From NCBI GenBank assembly GCA_964020085.1, contig OZ026605.1, positions 7,979,520 through 8,043,519 on the forward strand: a stretch of 64,000 nucleotides of DNA. The letters are read 5' to 3'. The position numbers and the translations under genes were made by a program. The notes under the pieces were generated by a model, which made no database searches, was not told where the DNA came from, and worked only from the letters and a program-made list of their open reading frames with translations. Each line of letters begins with the position of its first letter. The stretch's first letter is position 1. Positions 36,201 to 45,680 of the stretch are shown here, piece after piece. The DNA comes from Micromussa lordhowensis (Eukaryota; Cnidaria; Anthozoa; Scleractinia; Lobophylliidae).

Positions 36201-38340
36201 TCTTGCACGCCTTGCGTACCTATGTTTGACTCAGACATCAAAAACTGACTGTTTCAAAATTAGATTATATACTAGCCAGACTATATCTTTTTCAGAGTAT
36301 TTAATCGTAATGATACAAATAATAATGTAATGCTCGAAATGTCTATAGTAAAAGGTTTTGTTAACAATACTGTTTTTTTTGCTAATATTAACAATCACCA
36401 GCGGAGCGGACGGAAGGATTTTGTTGTTTGTCACGCAACACCACTCCTTATCTGTTATCTCATCAATTTGTACTGTAGTAACTAATTTTTAGAGGGTGGC
36501 AACATCGATCAGATTCATTTAGAACGCCAATAAATCTTGGCTCAATTTGATGTTTGTATTGAGATATCGTATTTACTGGAGAAATATATTACAGGTAAAT
36601 TTCGCCTGGGAAAATGTAATCGTTCCGCTTCAGAAATAATGAATAAATTTTGAATTTGAATTTTGAATTTTGACTTTACGACTTTACGTTATTTAATTAT
36701 TCAAAATGTCTCGTATTTCAACCAATTCGTTTTCAACCTCGGCGAGTTCACGTGAAGAACAAATTGAATTATTTAAGTCAGTGCCGGTCTGAAAGACTCG
36801 CCTATATGTAGGTAAACCAAAAAAAGTAGGCATGATTGTAGTAAAGGGCACAGCGCTTTACACGAGAAGTCTCATAAAAACTCGGCATAAGAAAATGTTT
36901 TCGATTATATCCTAATTTTGAAAAAGAAAGTTTTTAATTTTGAGACCTCCATACCAGCCTTGGAGTTTTGCTCTTGGTACTGCTAAAATATAAGAAGAGT
37001 CGTAGACTGGAACACTGTATTTAAGAAAAATAAATTGACGACTTGACGAACAAAAAAAAGCAAAAGTAATAACGATTTGATGAACAGTCGAAGTTTGAAG
37101 AAAAAATGTAGAAAAATAACAAAATGTCTACTTGAAGTGCAATCGAAAACAATGGAAACAGGTCCTTTTGTCCCGTCGTTGTTTCTCTGCACTCTCCCGG
37201 TGGGAATAATTTTGCAGTAGTCACGCAACCGTGACTACAGCTATCAAATGTTTCGTTGGCTACTGGAAAGTTTAGCTATAAATTGCATTGAACTTTTTGA
37301 AAGCTCTAACTTTGAAACTGTACAAGCTCGAAAAATTGGATCTAAAAGAAAGGATTGATGGAATCTAATTAATATTTCTGATAAGTGATCGATTTAATGA
37401 GAAGGTTCGAACGCTGCCTTGAGTTCGTTGAGCATTGGGAAGAAGAAGGATAACCAGGAAGCAAATTGCCAGGGACAAAGTTAACGTCAGCAAGAAACGG
37501 GTAAGACATTAAGGTATTTTTTTCAACACAAATCTTTAACAAATTCTTGCGAGTTAAGTAGTAAGGCATGTAAGGTCTTGCGAGAGTAGCGGCAAACCGT
37601 CGTAAACACCAACAAACCGCCACTTATGGTCTCATATTTCAACCAAATTTTGTTCAATTTCGGAGAGTTCGTGTGAAGCGAAAACTAAATTACCCAAGTC
37701 AGTTTTTACATATGTTTTAGTTCAACGTTTATAGACCTTATGCCTTGAGTCTCGGGGTAAACCAAGGTGTAGCACATGCCTAAAATTTTAATCGCGACTG
37801 TCAGCTAAAATAAAAATTTTGTCTGTTAAGAATAAAGCAGTTTTAAAATATTATTGTTTGCCGTTCAGATTTACTGTTAAGTTGAATATTTACCATCAAA
37901 CTAGAAGTAAAAGCCTCTATGAACTAAAGTAAGCGAAGATATTTTAGCTCGCTTACTTCGTTTTTGCGCGCAAAATAAGTTTTCAGAACGGCCCATTTCT
38001 TCTGAAATTTTGGCTGTTTTGAAGTTGCCGACAGCGAAAATAGATTTTATCCATTTCCTCCAAATTGAAGCGGCCTTTCTGAAAACAAACTACATCACGT
38101 TTAGTTACTTACCAGTACCTATCGACAAGCAAAATATGAGCGAAAAAAAAATTTTCACTCTGGCCGTTGGTTGCTTAATTTTTATAAGCATTTACTCTTA
38201 AGATGGGTATTTTCTAGTTTTGTATCACTCACATATATGTAGAGATTCAACAGGGACACAGTCAAGTTGTCCATCAACGACGATTACATATAAAGCTATA
38301 ACCAACAGCATGATGAGTCTTTCTACTTTCTTCCTTTCCC
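20327..38340 (-). CDS. Ig-domain receptor tyrosine kinase gene (FGFR/VEGFR-like), 14 exons seen, 3' end missing
   Basis: Fourteen minus-strand exons with matching phases form one gene. They are a signal peptide exon, five Ig-like exons (all phase 1-1), a transmembrane exon, and seven exons for juxtamembrane and kinase domain. The kinase has the G-loop GGGEFG, VAVKR lysine, an αC Glu, HRDLACRN catalytic loop, a DLG in place of the usual DFG, and PYKGV in the C-lobe, so it should be active. Five Ig domains before one transmembrane helix is close to FGFR/VEGFR receptors; orthology is not established. The C-lobe's last helices and the stop are not found between 20,327 and the viral element at 19,150, so they must lie left of the window, within the Penelope fragment's site, or be lost. 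Two Ig exons are near-identical tandem copies. Confidence 0.85.
20616..20656 (-). CDS. RTK exon: kinase subdomain IX
   Basis: A 41-nt micro-exon between GGCAG and GTAAGT encodes [14 protein letters not shown], the conserved αF region of tyrosine kinases. Its phases (2 in, 1 out) fit both neighbours, which makes a chance match unlikely. Confidence 0.85.
20660..22480. other. Kinase-gene intron, no gene seen
   Basis: This is intronic DNA with pieces of a dispersed repeat: AAGCGCACTCTGATTGAC near 20,800 and TTAGCGCGCTTTATCAG near 21,733, both resembling a motif recurring at 48,530 and 58,455. A palindromic stretch sits near 21,840-21,930 (GAACAGAGTAC region). Short frames here carry no domain. 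Confidence 0.5.
22489..22604. mobile_element. Palindromic MITE-like hairpin
   Basis: ACAATTATTCCACTCGCG at the left end is mirrored by the GCGCTCATGGAATAATTGT end, and the inner arms GGATATGAGATGAT and ATCATCTCATATCC also pair. The whole 116-base block can form one long hairpin. It is a non-autonomous inverted-repeat element in an intron. Confidence 0.7.
22633..22700 (-). CDS. RTK exon: kinase activation segment end / APE region
   Basis: This 68-nt exon between AAATTAG and GTAAGT encodes [20 protein letters not shown] and ends in GDV. It matches subdomain VIII, where tyrosine kinases usually have the pattern PxKWMAPE; here the Glu is kept (MSMEAL) but Ala-Pro is replaced. It enters in phase 0 and leaves in phase 2. 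Confidence 0.85.
23085..23395 (-). mobile_element. tRNA-derived SINE
   Basis: The minus strand begins with a tRNA-like head (GGCGGCCTCATTGTTAGTG, then GGTTCAAGCCC as B box) and continues into a body with CACTTTACTCTCACAGTGCC and a GGGATAAGCTCCGG tail. The body is shared with 60,965-61,150 and partly with 48,240-48,300, showing a dispersed family. Confidence 0.75.
23749..23871 (-). CDS. RTK exon: catalytic loop and activation loop
   Basis: This 123-nt phase 0-0 exon encodes [16 protein letters not shown], then [12 protein letters not shown] and [13 protein letters not shown]...RN marks a tyrosine kinase; the metal-binding DFG is DLG. The acceptor is CACAAG and the donor GTATGT. A broken partial copy of this exon lies at 24,596-24,661. 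Confidence 0.9.
24203..24290. repeat. AAT trinucleotide microsatellite
   Basis: Two runs of (AAT/TAA)n at about 24,205-24,249 and 24,255-24,273 are separated by CTTTATAA. It is intronic. Confidence 0.9.
24390..24545 (-). mobile_element. tRNA-Ser-like SINE
   Basis: The minus strand reads GGCGTGGCCGAGTGGTTTAG (A box), an anticodon-arm-like CTGGATTTGAAATCTAG (TGA in the loop) and GGTTCAAACCC (B box), then a short tail. It looks like a tRNA-Ser(UGA)-derived SINE head and not a working tRNA, since the acceptor stem does not close. Confidence 0.65.
24596..24661 (-). pseudogene. Partial duplicate of the HRD-coding kinase exon
   Basis: These 66 bases nearly repeat 23,838-23,904: the same intron tail and acceptor and the first 35 coding bases of the catalytic-loop exon (up to the RN of HRDLACRN). 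They are cut off by GTAAGTAAG, which is a good donor in itself. If spliced in it would shift the frame. Confidence 0.75.
24746..24933 (-). CDS. RTK exon: hinge and αD-αE
   Basis: This 188-nt exon encodes [15 protein letters not shown] at the hinge, a polar insert with QNQNDDPP, and [19 protein letters not shown]. It enters in phase 1 and leaves in phase 0 before the HRD exon. The short polar insert sits where FGFR/VEGFR-type kinases carry the kinase insert. Confidence 0.85.
25130..25238 (-). CDS. RTK exon: αC helix and β4
   Basis: This 109-nt exon, phase 1 to phase 1, encodes [17 protein letters not shown] and [14 protein letters not shown]. It contains the αC glutamate that pairs with the ATP-site lysine. 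Acceptor CTAATAG, donor GTAGAG. Confidence 0.85.
25483..25801 (-). CDS. RTK exon: juxtamembrane region and kinase N-lobe
   Basis: This 319-nt exon encodes a polar juxtamembrane stretch with [16 protein letters not shown] and then [15 protein letters not shown] (ATP-binding loop) and VAVKRLK (catalytic lysine). NETYLQ contains a Tyr that could be a phosphorylation site. It enters in phase 0 after AAAACAG and ends with GTTTGT as donor. Confidence 0.88.
25810..26585. other. Intron, no gene seen
   Basis: A small palindrome GTTATATTCACC/GGTGAATATAAC flanks CGCTACGC at about 26,006-26,038. The rest is unremarkable intron sequence. Confidence 0.5.
26589..26777. mobile_element. Two adjacent palindromic MITE-like repeats
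   Basis: CAATTATTCGCC (26,591) pairs with GGCGAATAATTG (26,621). Directly after, TTATTAACTAAGC (26,637) is mirrored by GCTCAGTTAATAA ending at 26,777, with inner arms GGTCTGTATGGGAGA and TCTCCCATACAGACC. They are non-autonomous inverted-repeat elements in an intron. Confidence 0.65.
27100..27230 (-). CDS. RTK exon: transmembrane helix
   Basis: This 131-nt exon encodes GAKELSV and then a hydrophobic run [20 protein letters not shown] followed by the stop-transfer KHKRGKR. The acceptor CAACAG gives phase 1, matching the Ig exons; the donor GTAATA gives phase 0, matching the next exon. Confidence 0.88.
28035..28331 (-). CDS. RTK exon: Ig domain (copy 1 of duplicated exon)
   Basis: This 297-nt phase 1-1 exon encodes an I-set Ig domain: [20 protein letters not shown] (first Cys and Trp) and [11 protein letters not shown] (YxC). 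The donor is GC (AAAAG/GCAAGT) in place of GT. It differs from copy 2 at only about three residues. Confidence 0.88.
28986..29282 (-). CDS. RTK exon: Ig domain (copy 2 of duplicated exon)
   Basis: Same layout as copy 1: 297 nt, phase 1-1, GC donor. The three visible residue differences are Thr/Ile after SRHD, Ile/Met in the KLIxKII strand and Ser/Thr before DRHVG. Being symmetric, either copy could be skipped without breaking the frame. Confidence 0.88.
29587..29898 (-). CDS. RTK exon: Ig domain
   Basis: This 312-nt phase 1-1 exon encodes [18 protein letters not shown] and [14 protein letters not shown], the two Cys-bearing strands and core Trp of an Ig domain. Two NxS/T sites (NNSS, NGT) suggest glycosylation. 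Confidence 0.85.
30400..30675 (-). CDS. RTK exon: Ig domain
   Basis: This 276-nt phase 1-1 exon encodes [21 protein letters not shown] and [11 protein letters not shown]. Acceptor CTGCAG, donor GTACAC. Several NxS/T sites are present (NFS, NLS, NST, NRT). Confidence 0.88.
31036..31359 (-). CDS. RTK exon: N-terminal Ig-like domain
   Basis: This 324-nt phase 1-1 exon encodes [10 protein letters not shown] and [12 protein letters not shown], with extra cysteines (KKECDG, LVCKLF, MECTQ). It is divergent, with no core Trp seen, and would be the membrane-distal domain. Confidence 0.75.
31705..33150. repeat. Left arm of a long inverted repeat (about 1.4 kb)
   Basis: This arm matches, in reverse orientation, 36,780-38,215. 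Examples: TGATGTAGTTTGTTTTCAG at 31,831 versus its complement near 38,080; a frame starting [18 protein letters not shown] on the plus strand at 32,304 and on the minus strand at 37,623; and the inner ends GGTTTACCTACATATAGG. Divergence is visible but moderate, with short indels. It lies in the kinase gene's first intron. Confidence 0.85.
33190..34067 (-). pseudogene. C2H2 / SAP-like gene, broken by one frameshift
   Basis: Two minus-strand frames belong together. The first (34,067-33,618) has a C2H2 finger ([19 protein letters not shown]) and a segment with [13 protein letters not shown]. The second resumes before the ATG at 33,609 with MMTARD and [11 protein letters not shown], and ends in a SAP-like helix pair ([14 protein letters not shown]). 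The break is near 33,650-33,665. I recall this architecture from a highly repeated uncharacterised anthozoan family, not a known enzyme. It sits between the long inverted arms and may be their cargo. Confidence 0.6.
34144..34330. mobile_element. MITE with 18+ bp terminal inverted repeats
   Basis: AATAGGCCATTTCCGAATTA at the left is matched by TAATTCGGAAATGGCCTATT at the right, and inner arms (CGAAGCGAGTCTTGG / CCAAGACTCGCTTCG) also pair. The 187-base unit is nearly a full palindrome, inserted in the intron of the zinc-finger gene. Confidence 0.85.
34570..34993 (-). CDS. Probable 5' exon of the C2H2/SAP-like gene
   Basis: A minus-strand frame from ATG 34,993 encodes [21 protein letters not shown] and [11 protein letters not shown] with spaced Cys and His. 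It appears to be spliced at GGCTCAG/GTTTGC (34,570). I associate this sequence with the same repeated anthozoan family as the downstream zinc-finger exon; the joining exon is not identified. Confidence 0.5.
35388..36062. repeat. Higher-order tandem repeat, period about 306 bp
   Basis: Five related subunits of about 100-200 bases, each with AGTTACAAAnGG and CACAAGGnGTAAATTCAATTAGA, start near 35,393, 35,593, 35,694, 35,899 and 36,001. Alternate subunits are almost identical (35,393 with 35,694; 35,593 with 35,899), so a two-part unit was duplicated as a block. Confidence 0.8.
36780..38215. repeat. Right arm of the long inverted repeat
   Basis: Reverse-complement partner of 31,705-33,150, ending just 18 bases before the signal-peptide exon. 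Together the arms enclose about 3.6 kb. The arrangement is that of a large transposon with long terminal inverted repeats or a foldback element. Confidence 0.85.
38233..38340 (-). CDS. RTK exon 1: signal peptide
   Basis: The start codon at 38,311 begins [18 protein letters not shown], a hydrophobic signal peptide with likely cleavage near VDG/Q. The donor CATATAT/GTGAGT gives phase 1, matching the first Ig exon 7 kb away. Bases up to 38,340 after a CAG acceptor would be 5' UTR. Confidence 0.7.
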
Positions 38341-38344
38341 CTGA

Positions 38345-40880
38345 AAAAAAAACCCACTATATTACTGGATATTAAAAACACAGGGAGGAGAGGAGTCCTA
38401 TTCGACCTTATTTCCAGTTAAATTCACAGTACAATTGTTGCGCACTGAAATCGATTTATTGTTGATTCAAATGACCTCAAATCACTGTAAGTGAATTCTG
38501 CAAGTAATTTTTTTCCAAAAATCATTCCTGAAAACGTTTCATCATGTTTTTTGGTGATAAAAGAGAAAGGCTTTTTTAATGTGAAAACAATAAGTCGGGC
38601 ACAAGTTTAGGCGATCGGACGTGATCAATAATCGCACTTTCCACGAACTGTGGAATCGGCTAAACGCTATTAAAGCTTATCTGGAGATCAGTGCAAAAAT
38701 GAGAAGGCTAAAACTGGTATTGTTTGTATCACAATTGATCTCTCCGCCTTCTCTAATAGCCGTTTCTAGTTGGAGCAAAGGTCATGATTGTTTTGCAAGA
38801 GAAAAAATATCAATGAAAATGCGCTTTCTCAGCGATGTTATTACCCTGGTTCCAGAGGTATGGTTTGCACGCTCTGATCAAGCTCGACAACGTTGCATGT
38901 CTTTTGGTGTAAACCGGAAACCACGCAAATGCTAAATATGTTTTGATTGTGTCTGGTGGGTTACGTTTAATGGCATAATTTACTAGACAAGTAATGAGAA
39001 CATACAGTTAGCATCTGCTTTGTTATAATAAAAAAAGACAAATTCTCTCACTTGTAGTATCAAATGGCAGGAAATGGTTGCGAGAGCGTGTTTAGATAAG
39101 TCATCCCCCGTCAGTCGCCCTTTTTTCGTGTCAATGGCTTCAGCTCAACAGGGATAATTTCAAGTTTCCATTCGCGTTTGCCAGCAAACGAAAAACGCTG
39201 GACGCGCTTGATGGGCTTCCACAATTTAGCTGGCATGAAACTGCGAGCCAGGAAGTGATTGGTCAGGGCTCATTTGGCTCATTTTCATCTCCCAGGCAAT
39301 AATTCCGCGTTTTTTTTTTAAAAAACAAAACGTCGCTTCGTGTTATGTTCATGATTTTCGGCATCGCTTCCTTTGTTGACGAAAGGAATGAAGCGACGTG
39401 GCAAAAAAAATACAATTAATTCTGGTTTTCTACGATTTTACTGAAATTTTAACATGATGGTGCTGGATTGTTACGGAATAGATGCTACTTTCGTAACCGA
39501 AGATTTTTGTTTGACCTAAAGGAAAAACTACCCAGAAAGAGTCATCGACGATTCAAACGAATATAAATTTAGATATGTTCCGAGCTGAACTTCTAGTGAA
39601 AAAATATTTTTTATGAGCGCTTGGTTCTTTATTTTTTTCTGCATGTCTCAAAACTGTTATCCGTACTGATCTTTGTTGTCGTTTCCTGAAGTTTTAGAGA
39701 TAGCCCTTTTTTTACTCTCGACACTTTGTGATGCGAGTCACGCTAATTTCCGTTTTGTTTTCTTAGTTAATCGTTAAAGACTGATTATGTAATGAGATTT
39801 CCTTTGCACGTGTGAGTTATCGTGATTTCATTGTCTTGTTATTTTATTTCCTCCAATTCATACCGTTTTTAACCACAGTTTTTAATCTCGCTTCTGTAGT
39901 TTTTCCACCACGTGCCATGAAAGTGGATGCAACAAAGAAGTGACTGTTATATCGTGGCATTGAGGTTTCAACGGCGGCTCTCGGCCGATCGCACATCGTA
40001 GCCGGGAACACGACACACTTCGTACCTCGTACGGAAAGCTTTCCTCTCCGACTCGTCATCTTTCGGGGGACGACCATTTAAGCGGAGAGGATCTCAACAG
40101 ACGCGTAACACGATGCATGTCAACAGCTTGATCAAGTACAGTAATCTGAATCAGCAACAGATCGATTCGCGCTACAATTCTACGGTGAATTAAACTGAAC
40201 TACGGTCAAATAGGACTACTCTGCTCATTGTGACTAAACACGGTCAAATGATTATAAAGCTTGGATGGTGTATAGCATGATCAAAGTATTGAAGTTCATG
40301 ATGTTATCACATGGCGTGGAAACAACGTCATATTTCCGAACAGCATGGCTAGTCCTTTAATTTGTATCCGCCACATTGGATTCCATATGATTTTTCAAAC
40401 TGTCTAAAAACTGGTCAAAGCTGATCAAGAAAGACTAAGAAAAGCGAAAGTTACTGCAAAACCATACCTGTAAAAATTATTGAACTGTGAAATGCCATGC
40501 CGGAAGAAGATGTTCTTGTCTCTGTGACAATGCACGATCCACAGTCAAAGCATTATGGCCATTAGTCTCAAGTTACAACTTCCTGTATTAAGTTATCTTA
40601 GTTTTTAATTTAAACAGCTGCTTAGCATACACATTGAAAACGTTTCTAAGATAGCAAAGGAAAAAATACAGATTACCTTCTTTGAAGGGGTGGTCATAAA
40701 AGAATCTATTAACAAAATAGGGAAAAAATGCTTTACACGAAGATTATCGACTACTGGGAGACGTGCCGTCTTTCTCTGAATGCCTACAAATCAACGAGAA
40801 CAATTTAATTAAATATTACAAATAGCAAGTTGATCTGGAAATACGGCTCTCATTTTGAAAGCTTTTACTTCTTTATTAAA
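38345..40880. other. 2.5 kb upstream of the kinase gene, no gene seen
   Basis: This stretch probably contains the kinase gene's 5' UTR exons and promoter but nothing diagnostic. Frames at 38,621-38,935 (plus) and 39,844-40,077 (minus) show no recognisable domain. Confidence 0.4.
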
Positions 40881-41045
40881 TTTTATTTTTAATGCTCCCA
40901 ACCCCTGAGAGACAGCAACGCAGACAACAATAAATGTGGGAAAAGGGGTTGGGAATGAAGTACTCCAACAGGCCAGTATCACTAACAGAATACTAGTCTA
41001 GCTAGGTAAGATGGGAGGGGTCAACACCCCCCTCACTTCCTTTCT

Positions 41046-41296
41046 CTCTAGGGGTGCAGGTCACGATCCCCTAAGAGAGGTCCTACTCCTCTTGAGGGCT
41101 GCAGATCACAATACCCTGCAAGAGTTCCTTACTGCTCTTTAGGGCTGCCGTCCGTTCACAATACCCTAATCTTAGGGCTGCCGTCCGTTCACAATACCCT
41201 GATAGAGGTGCTTACTCCTCTCCAGGGCTGCAGGTCACAATACCCTGCGAGAGGTCCTTAATCCTCCTCAGGGCTGCAGTCACAATACCCTGGAGT
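41046..41296. repeat. Minisatellite, unit about 40-55 bp
   Basis: Five to six imperfect copies of GAGGTCCTTACTCCTC-AGGGCTGCAGGTCACAATACCCTG. Each unit can form a small hairpin through AGGG and CCCT. Copies vary by a GTCCGTT insertion. Confidence 0.85.
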
Positions 41297-41299
41297 GTC

Positions 41300-42830
41300 C
41301 ATGATGTAAATATGCAGCAAGTCTAAACAATGTGGACTGCAAACTGTAACAACTTATATAAATATATATTTCCATCACAATTTTAACTTATAACAAAATT
41401 TCTTGTGTATTGCATTTTTATATTCAATACATCCTATATGTAACATAATGTATCAGAAATCTGGATAAGAAGTTAAGTATATTGTGTATACTATAGCTGG
41501 GCTTGACATGCTTATGACATAGGGAGGGGGAGGGTGGGAAATAATTGTACTAAAAAGCAAACTAAAGCAGGGAAGATGTTTGCCTGCTAGAGTGATGGAA
41601 TGAATAAACACCAGGGTTACATTCAATACACTAGGAGTTGATTGACAGTGAATAAGAGCTATCCTGATTGGCTCAGCCTGCAGATTGCACTATGGACGCA
41701 CATGATCAGAACTGAACTTTGGCCTGAAAAAACCTACCTGTGTTTCTGCATGTCACACAATCCGCAAGTGATTCTCACGGTTGTCACATTAACTACAATT
41801 TATGTCTGAGACATAAATTGGTCTTTAAATTCTTAAACATTTTACTTGACACTCTAGGAGCATTAGGTCCGCGTTCAAAAGATGTACTTCTAAGGATGCC
41901 ACTCTCCCAGCGGTACGCAACAGGACTATATGACGTTTGATTAAAGAGCATGATAATCATTCCGCCAGACTTGGGCAAAATAAATTTGTGCTTTAAAATA
42001 ATAAGTACAGTCGCATGCGTTGCACGATAAAACGACTGTCGACAATTACAGGTACTTGCTTTGCAATAACCATCTATTCATGATAAATTTATAGAACAAC
42101 CGTAAGAAATAATGTTCCTCAACATACAGCGAAGATTGTGGGTCGCCATCCAAACTTAGATTTTTCTAAAAAACTGAAATTGAAATTAAAGAATACTTGC
42201 TTACCTTATAATCGCGTCAAACAATCTTAAAGCTCTCAGTGAAAGACATGTGCATGCTCCGGCATAAGTGTTAGTTAACAGTGTTCCTTTTCACCTGTCA
42301 GAATATTAAACCACTGACATCTGTCTTAGTCTGATATTCAACTGCGTTCTTGTATTTTCCTTCGTCTGTGTTCGTTAATTTGCTGATATTTGAGCAAAAT
42401 CCGTTTACGGTGGTGATGTGTCACGCTTGAGCCTTCTTAGGATAAAGTTTTGAACTTTCAACTGATGCTAAAGAGAGTTATTTTGACGAAAAGAGGCACT
42501 GTGCTTGGACGCATTGCGTAATAACTGTCTATGGTGCCATAGCAACAGTGTTTTCAAGATCATGGCGCATTGGATAAAAGCTGTGTTAGGATTCAATATC
42601 AGTTAAAAGGTGTCAGTAATGCTATAACTCGAAATTAAACCTCAGAGATGGTGGTTTTTGGTGGTTTTCAATTTTTAAAAGAAAAAAAATAAGTGATAGA
42701 TAAATATTAAAGACACATGATCCTCTACGGCTGATATTATAAGTTAACTGTATGATGTGCATGATCGTTACGACTTGCCTTCATACATTTAAAGCCATTC
42801 TGTTGCCTGGTGTCAATTTCACTTACCTTT
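41300..42830. other. No gene seen
   Basis: AT-rich intergenic DNA with a short hairpin CAATTTATGTCT/AGACATAAATTG at 41,797-41,820. Nothing else is recognised. Confidence 0.4.
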
Positions 42831-42833
42831 CAT

Positions 42834-42836
42834 AAC

Positions 42837-42893
<57 letters not shown>

Positions 42894-42900
42894 CATTATT
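42834..42900. repeat. ATT trinucleotide microsatellite
   Basis: About 20 uninterrupted ATT units followed by one ATC interruption. Confidence 0.95.
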
Positions 42901-43544
42901 TATTTGTTTATCTTTTTTCTTACCATGTAAAGACCATATCACTGAAAGCAAGACACGGAGAGAAAACTCGCTCCCTGCAAAATACGGTACTGCTTATCGC
43001 TTTTTAATGGGAAATGAAACGTTGTGAACAGTTCACGATTCAAGTGTTAAAAAGCCCATGACACTGCCTGCCGAATAGTAGAATGGAAGTAAAACTAATT
43101 CTCTACGTTTTCTGGGAAGACATTAAGCTGCCAACTGGGAATTAAAGGTACCAATATCCGCATGCAACCTGATATGAATCAATATGTTTGTTCGAGGCAC
43201 CTGCAGAGGTTTCTGAAGGCTGATATCACGTCTAAATACCTGCAAAACTGACATTTAGAAAATATCGGCAGACAACTAGAGTAATCAACATTTCGGATGT
43301 TTAAACTGTTTCTTTGTCCATAAGGCTCTCTCTTAATTTAAAATGCCCTTTATAATGAAAAACATTATATTAATTGCTCAAAAAGAAGGAAAAGAAAATT
43401 AACGATAAGCGCGTTAGCTGACGTTTCGGCGACCTCATGTCACGATTGTCGAATTCGAAAGGAATTAATATAAGTGACCTACTACATATTCAGAAATGAA
43501 ATTGTGATAAAATACATACATCCAAAGAGCGAAAAAGCAAGTAT

Positions 43545-44116
43545 TTAAAGTGCCACTATGATCAAAAGCTCATTCCCTTTTTTCCTTCAGATTTTGAAAG
43601 CGTGTTCGCTTGACACTTAACTGGCAAAGTTTTGAGCTTTGAGTTTTATCCAAAGGCTGTTTATTTTGAGTGTAAGTTCTGGATTTCACAGTCCGCCATT
43701 ACTCACGTTCAAAACTGATCGATTAGACCTCAGAGGGTTGGATCTAGAGAAAATGACGTCATTCAGCTCACTAGCTTAAAATTTCAGCGTGTAAACACGA
43801 TTTATGATACATGCAAAACATCGGTTTAAAAGTCTGAAAACCCAAAACTCCCGTGCTACATATTAATTCAGCCACGTACACATGTATTGCATTCTTAAAC
43901 TAGTGAGTCGTGTGACGTCATTTCCTCTTCGACCCAGCTCTCTCAAGATTTTAAAGTTAGTAATGGCGGAAGAATAAGTAAGAAACTTCCAGTTAAAATA
44001 AACAGGTGTCTTTTTAAAATCAGAACTTAAAACTTGGGTCAGTTAGTGTTTAGTTAACATAGTTTTGAAATCCAAAGAAAAAAATAATTGTTTTTTTGGT
44101 CGTAGTTGCACTTTAA
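43545..44116. mobile_element. MITE, 572 bp, terminal inverted repeats
   Basis: The left end TTAAAGTGCCACTATGATCA is mirrored by the right end (GGTCGTAGTTGCACTTTAA) with a few mismatches. The interior has no gene. Confidence 0.7.
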
Positions 44117-44370
44117 CTGAAACTAAAAGTTTCGCGTGAAAACAGTCTTTTTCTTTCTCATAAACATCGCAAAAATTAAGTACTCGACCTTGCCTCGGTA
44201 TTTCTTAAGGGTATTGAAAATCTGACGAAGGTTCACTGGCCACGGTTTTACATTATTTTCGTCCTTGAATTTTTTTTTCAGATTAAGGAATGCTTGGACT
44301 CCTAGCTTATTCACGTCAATGGAGGTAGCGTCACGTGTAAGCGATCTATTTTGCATCTCACTGATCACAC

Positions 44371-44584
44371 TTAGGCCCCATCCACGCGTATCCCGTATAG
44401 TTTTTGAATACGAAACCTTTTCATTCCGGATTCAAATATTTCCCCATCCACACGTGGCGTTTTCATGGAGAGCGGATTTGAAAAATATCCAGATTCGCTG
44501 CCGATGCGTATGGACGAAAGCCGTAACCGGAAAGAAAAAGTTGGGGATTCAAAAATATCTGGATACGTCTGGACGAGGCCTTAA
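44371..44584. mobile_element. MITE with imperfect terminal inverted repeats
   Basis: TTAGGCCCCATCCACGCGTA at the left pairs imperfectly with the right end GTCTGGACGAGGCCTTAA. Inside, motifs such as CCATCCACACGTGG recur. Confidence 0.6.
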
Positions 44585-45283
44585 ATTCCTCATCTTTTTC
44601 CTGATCTTTTTGCTTCTAAAGGTAAGCTGCAAATCAAGATTTTGTTTTCCTTCTAAGGTCGTCAGATGCCATGTCGACAGATTTATGATCCTTGTAAGGC
44701 ATACTGATCCGTAGGGGACTGTTCCATGGCATATCGGACTTAAGTCTGGAGGGTACTGGAGACCGTTGATGTTCGAGGCAATGATCTGAAACATCCCCTA
44801 CAACTTGGTCTGCAGACAAACGCTTCGCACAATCTAACATATATAGTTCTTAAACACGGTGACTGTTCGCAACTGCTATCAAAAGGCCTTTTGTAGTGGA
44901 TAGGGATTGAGGAGTCGATTGTTCGTATTATTTTCTGTAAACACAGTTTTTAAGACAGTGATCTCTTTTGATTAAGGCATGGCAGAATTTAGGGAAACAA
45001 GAAACACTAAAAAGCAATGAAATATCTTCATGATGCGTAAGCCAGATTTGACCAGATGTATTTAACAACTTGGACGTAGTTGTAGTTGACAGTCCAAGTT
45101 AGTGGTTTTGTTGTGATAGCAAAGCGGTCAACTGCAACCACTTTCATTTTTATACAAGAAAAATTAATACTTCGGTTAACTGTTAATCCTGGGTTAACGT
45201 TAACTCCGGCTTTCGAACAACCCGGCCCAGAGGTTTAGCGCACAATTTAGAGTCCGCAAAGTTCAAAGCATCATTCACCTAAT

Positions 45284-45449
45284 AGGTAATCATACGGTTT
45301 TTCTCGTTCAATTTGGAATAAATTTGCACTTGTGAGTTTTTCAAAAAGCGAAATTGCACTCGCCGAAGCGGCTCGTGCAATTTCAGCTTTTTGAAAAACT
45401 CACTCGTGCAAATTAATTCTAAATTGAACTCGAAACCGTATGATTACCT
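45284..45449. mobile_element. Palindromic MITE, 166 bp
   Basis: AGGTAATCATACGGTTT is mirrored by AAACCGTATGATTACCT, and long inner arms (GAGTTTTTCAAAAAGC / GCTTTTTGAAAAACTC) pair too. Almost the whole unit is one hairpin. Confidence 0.8.
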
Positions 45450-45680
45450 GTACGAATTGTTTCACTGTGAAGTTCGAATTAGTTCTGAGCACCTTAATCT
45501 ATACTTAATTTTTAAAAAACAAAGCTAGCTGGAACAGTTTTCAATAATACGTACAGACTTGTTGATGGCATGCATAGCGTTTAGTTATCTCTCAGGGTGC
45601 ATCGAGGATGCTTTAAGGAAAAATCATGGTGTTCTATATATGCTGCTTTTGTTTTACTTAGTATTGATTTATTTACAAGG

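Noticed and set aside
39844..40077. Minus-strand Cys-poor basic frame, possible THAP or zinc-finger protein
   Set aside because: Metal-binding residues are not spaced as in any known finger and there is no supporting context.
41046..41296. CRISPR-like regular repeats
   Set aside because: Units are contiguous and imperfect without spacers; this is a eukaryotic minisatellite.
42810..43007. Tyr-rich protein frame
   Set aside because: Translation of the ATT microsatellite.
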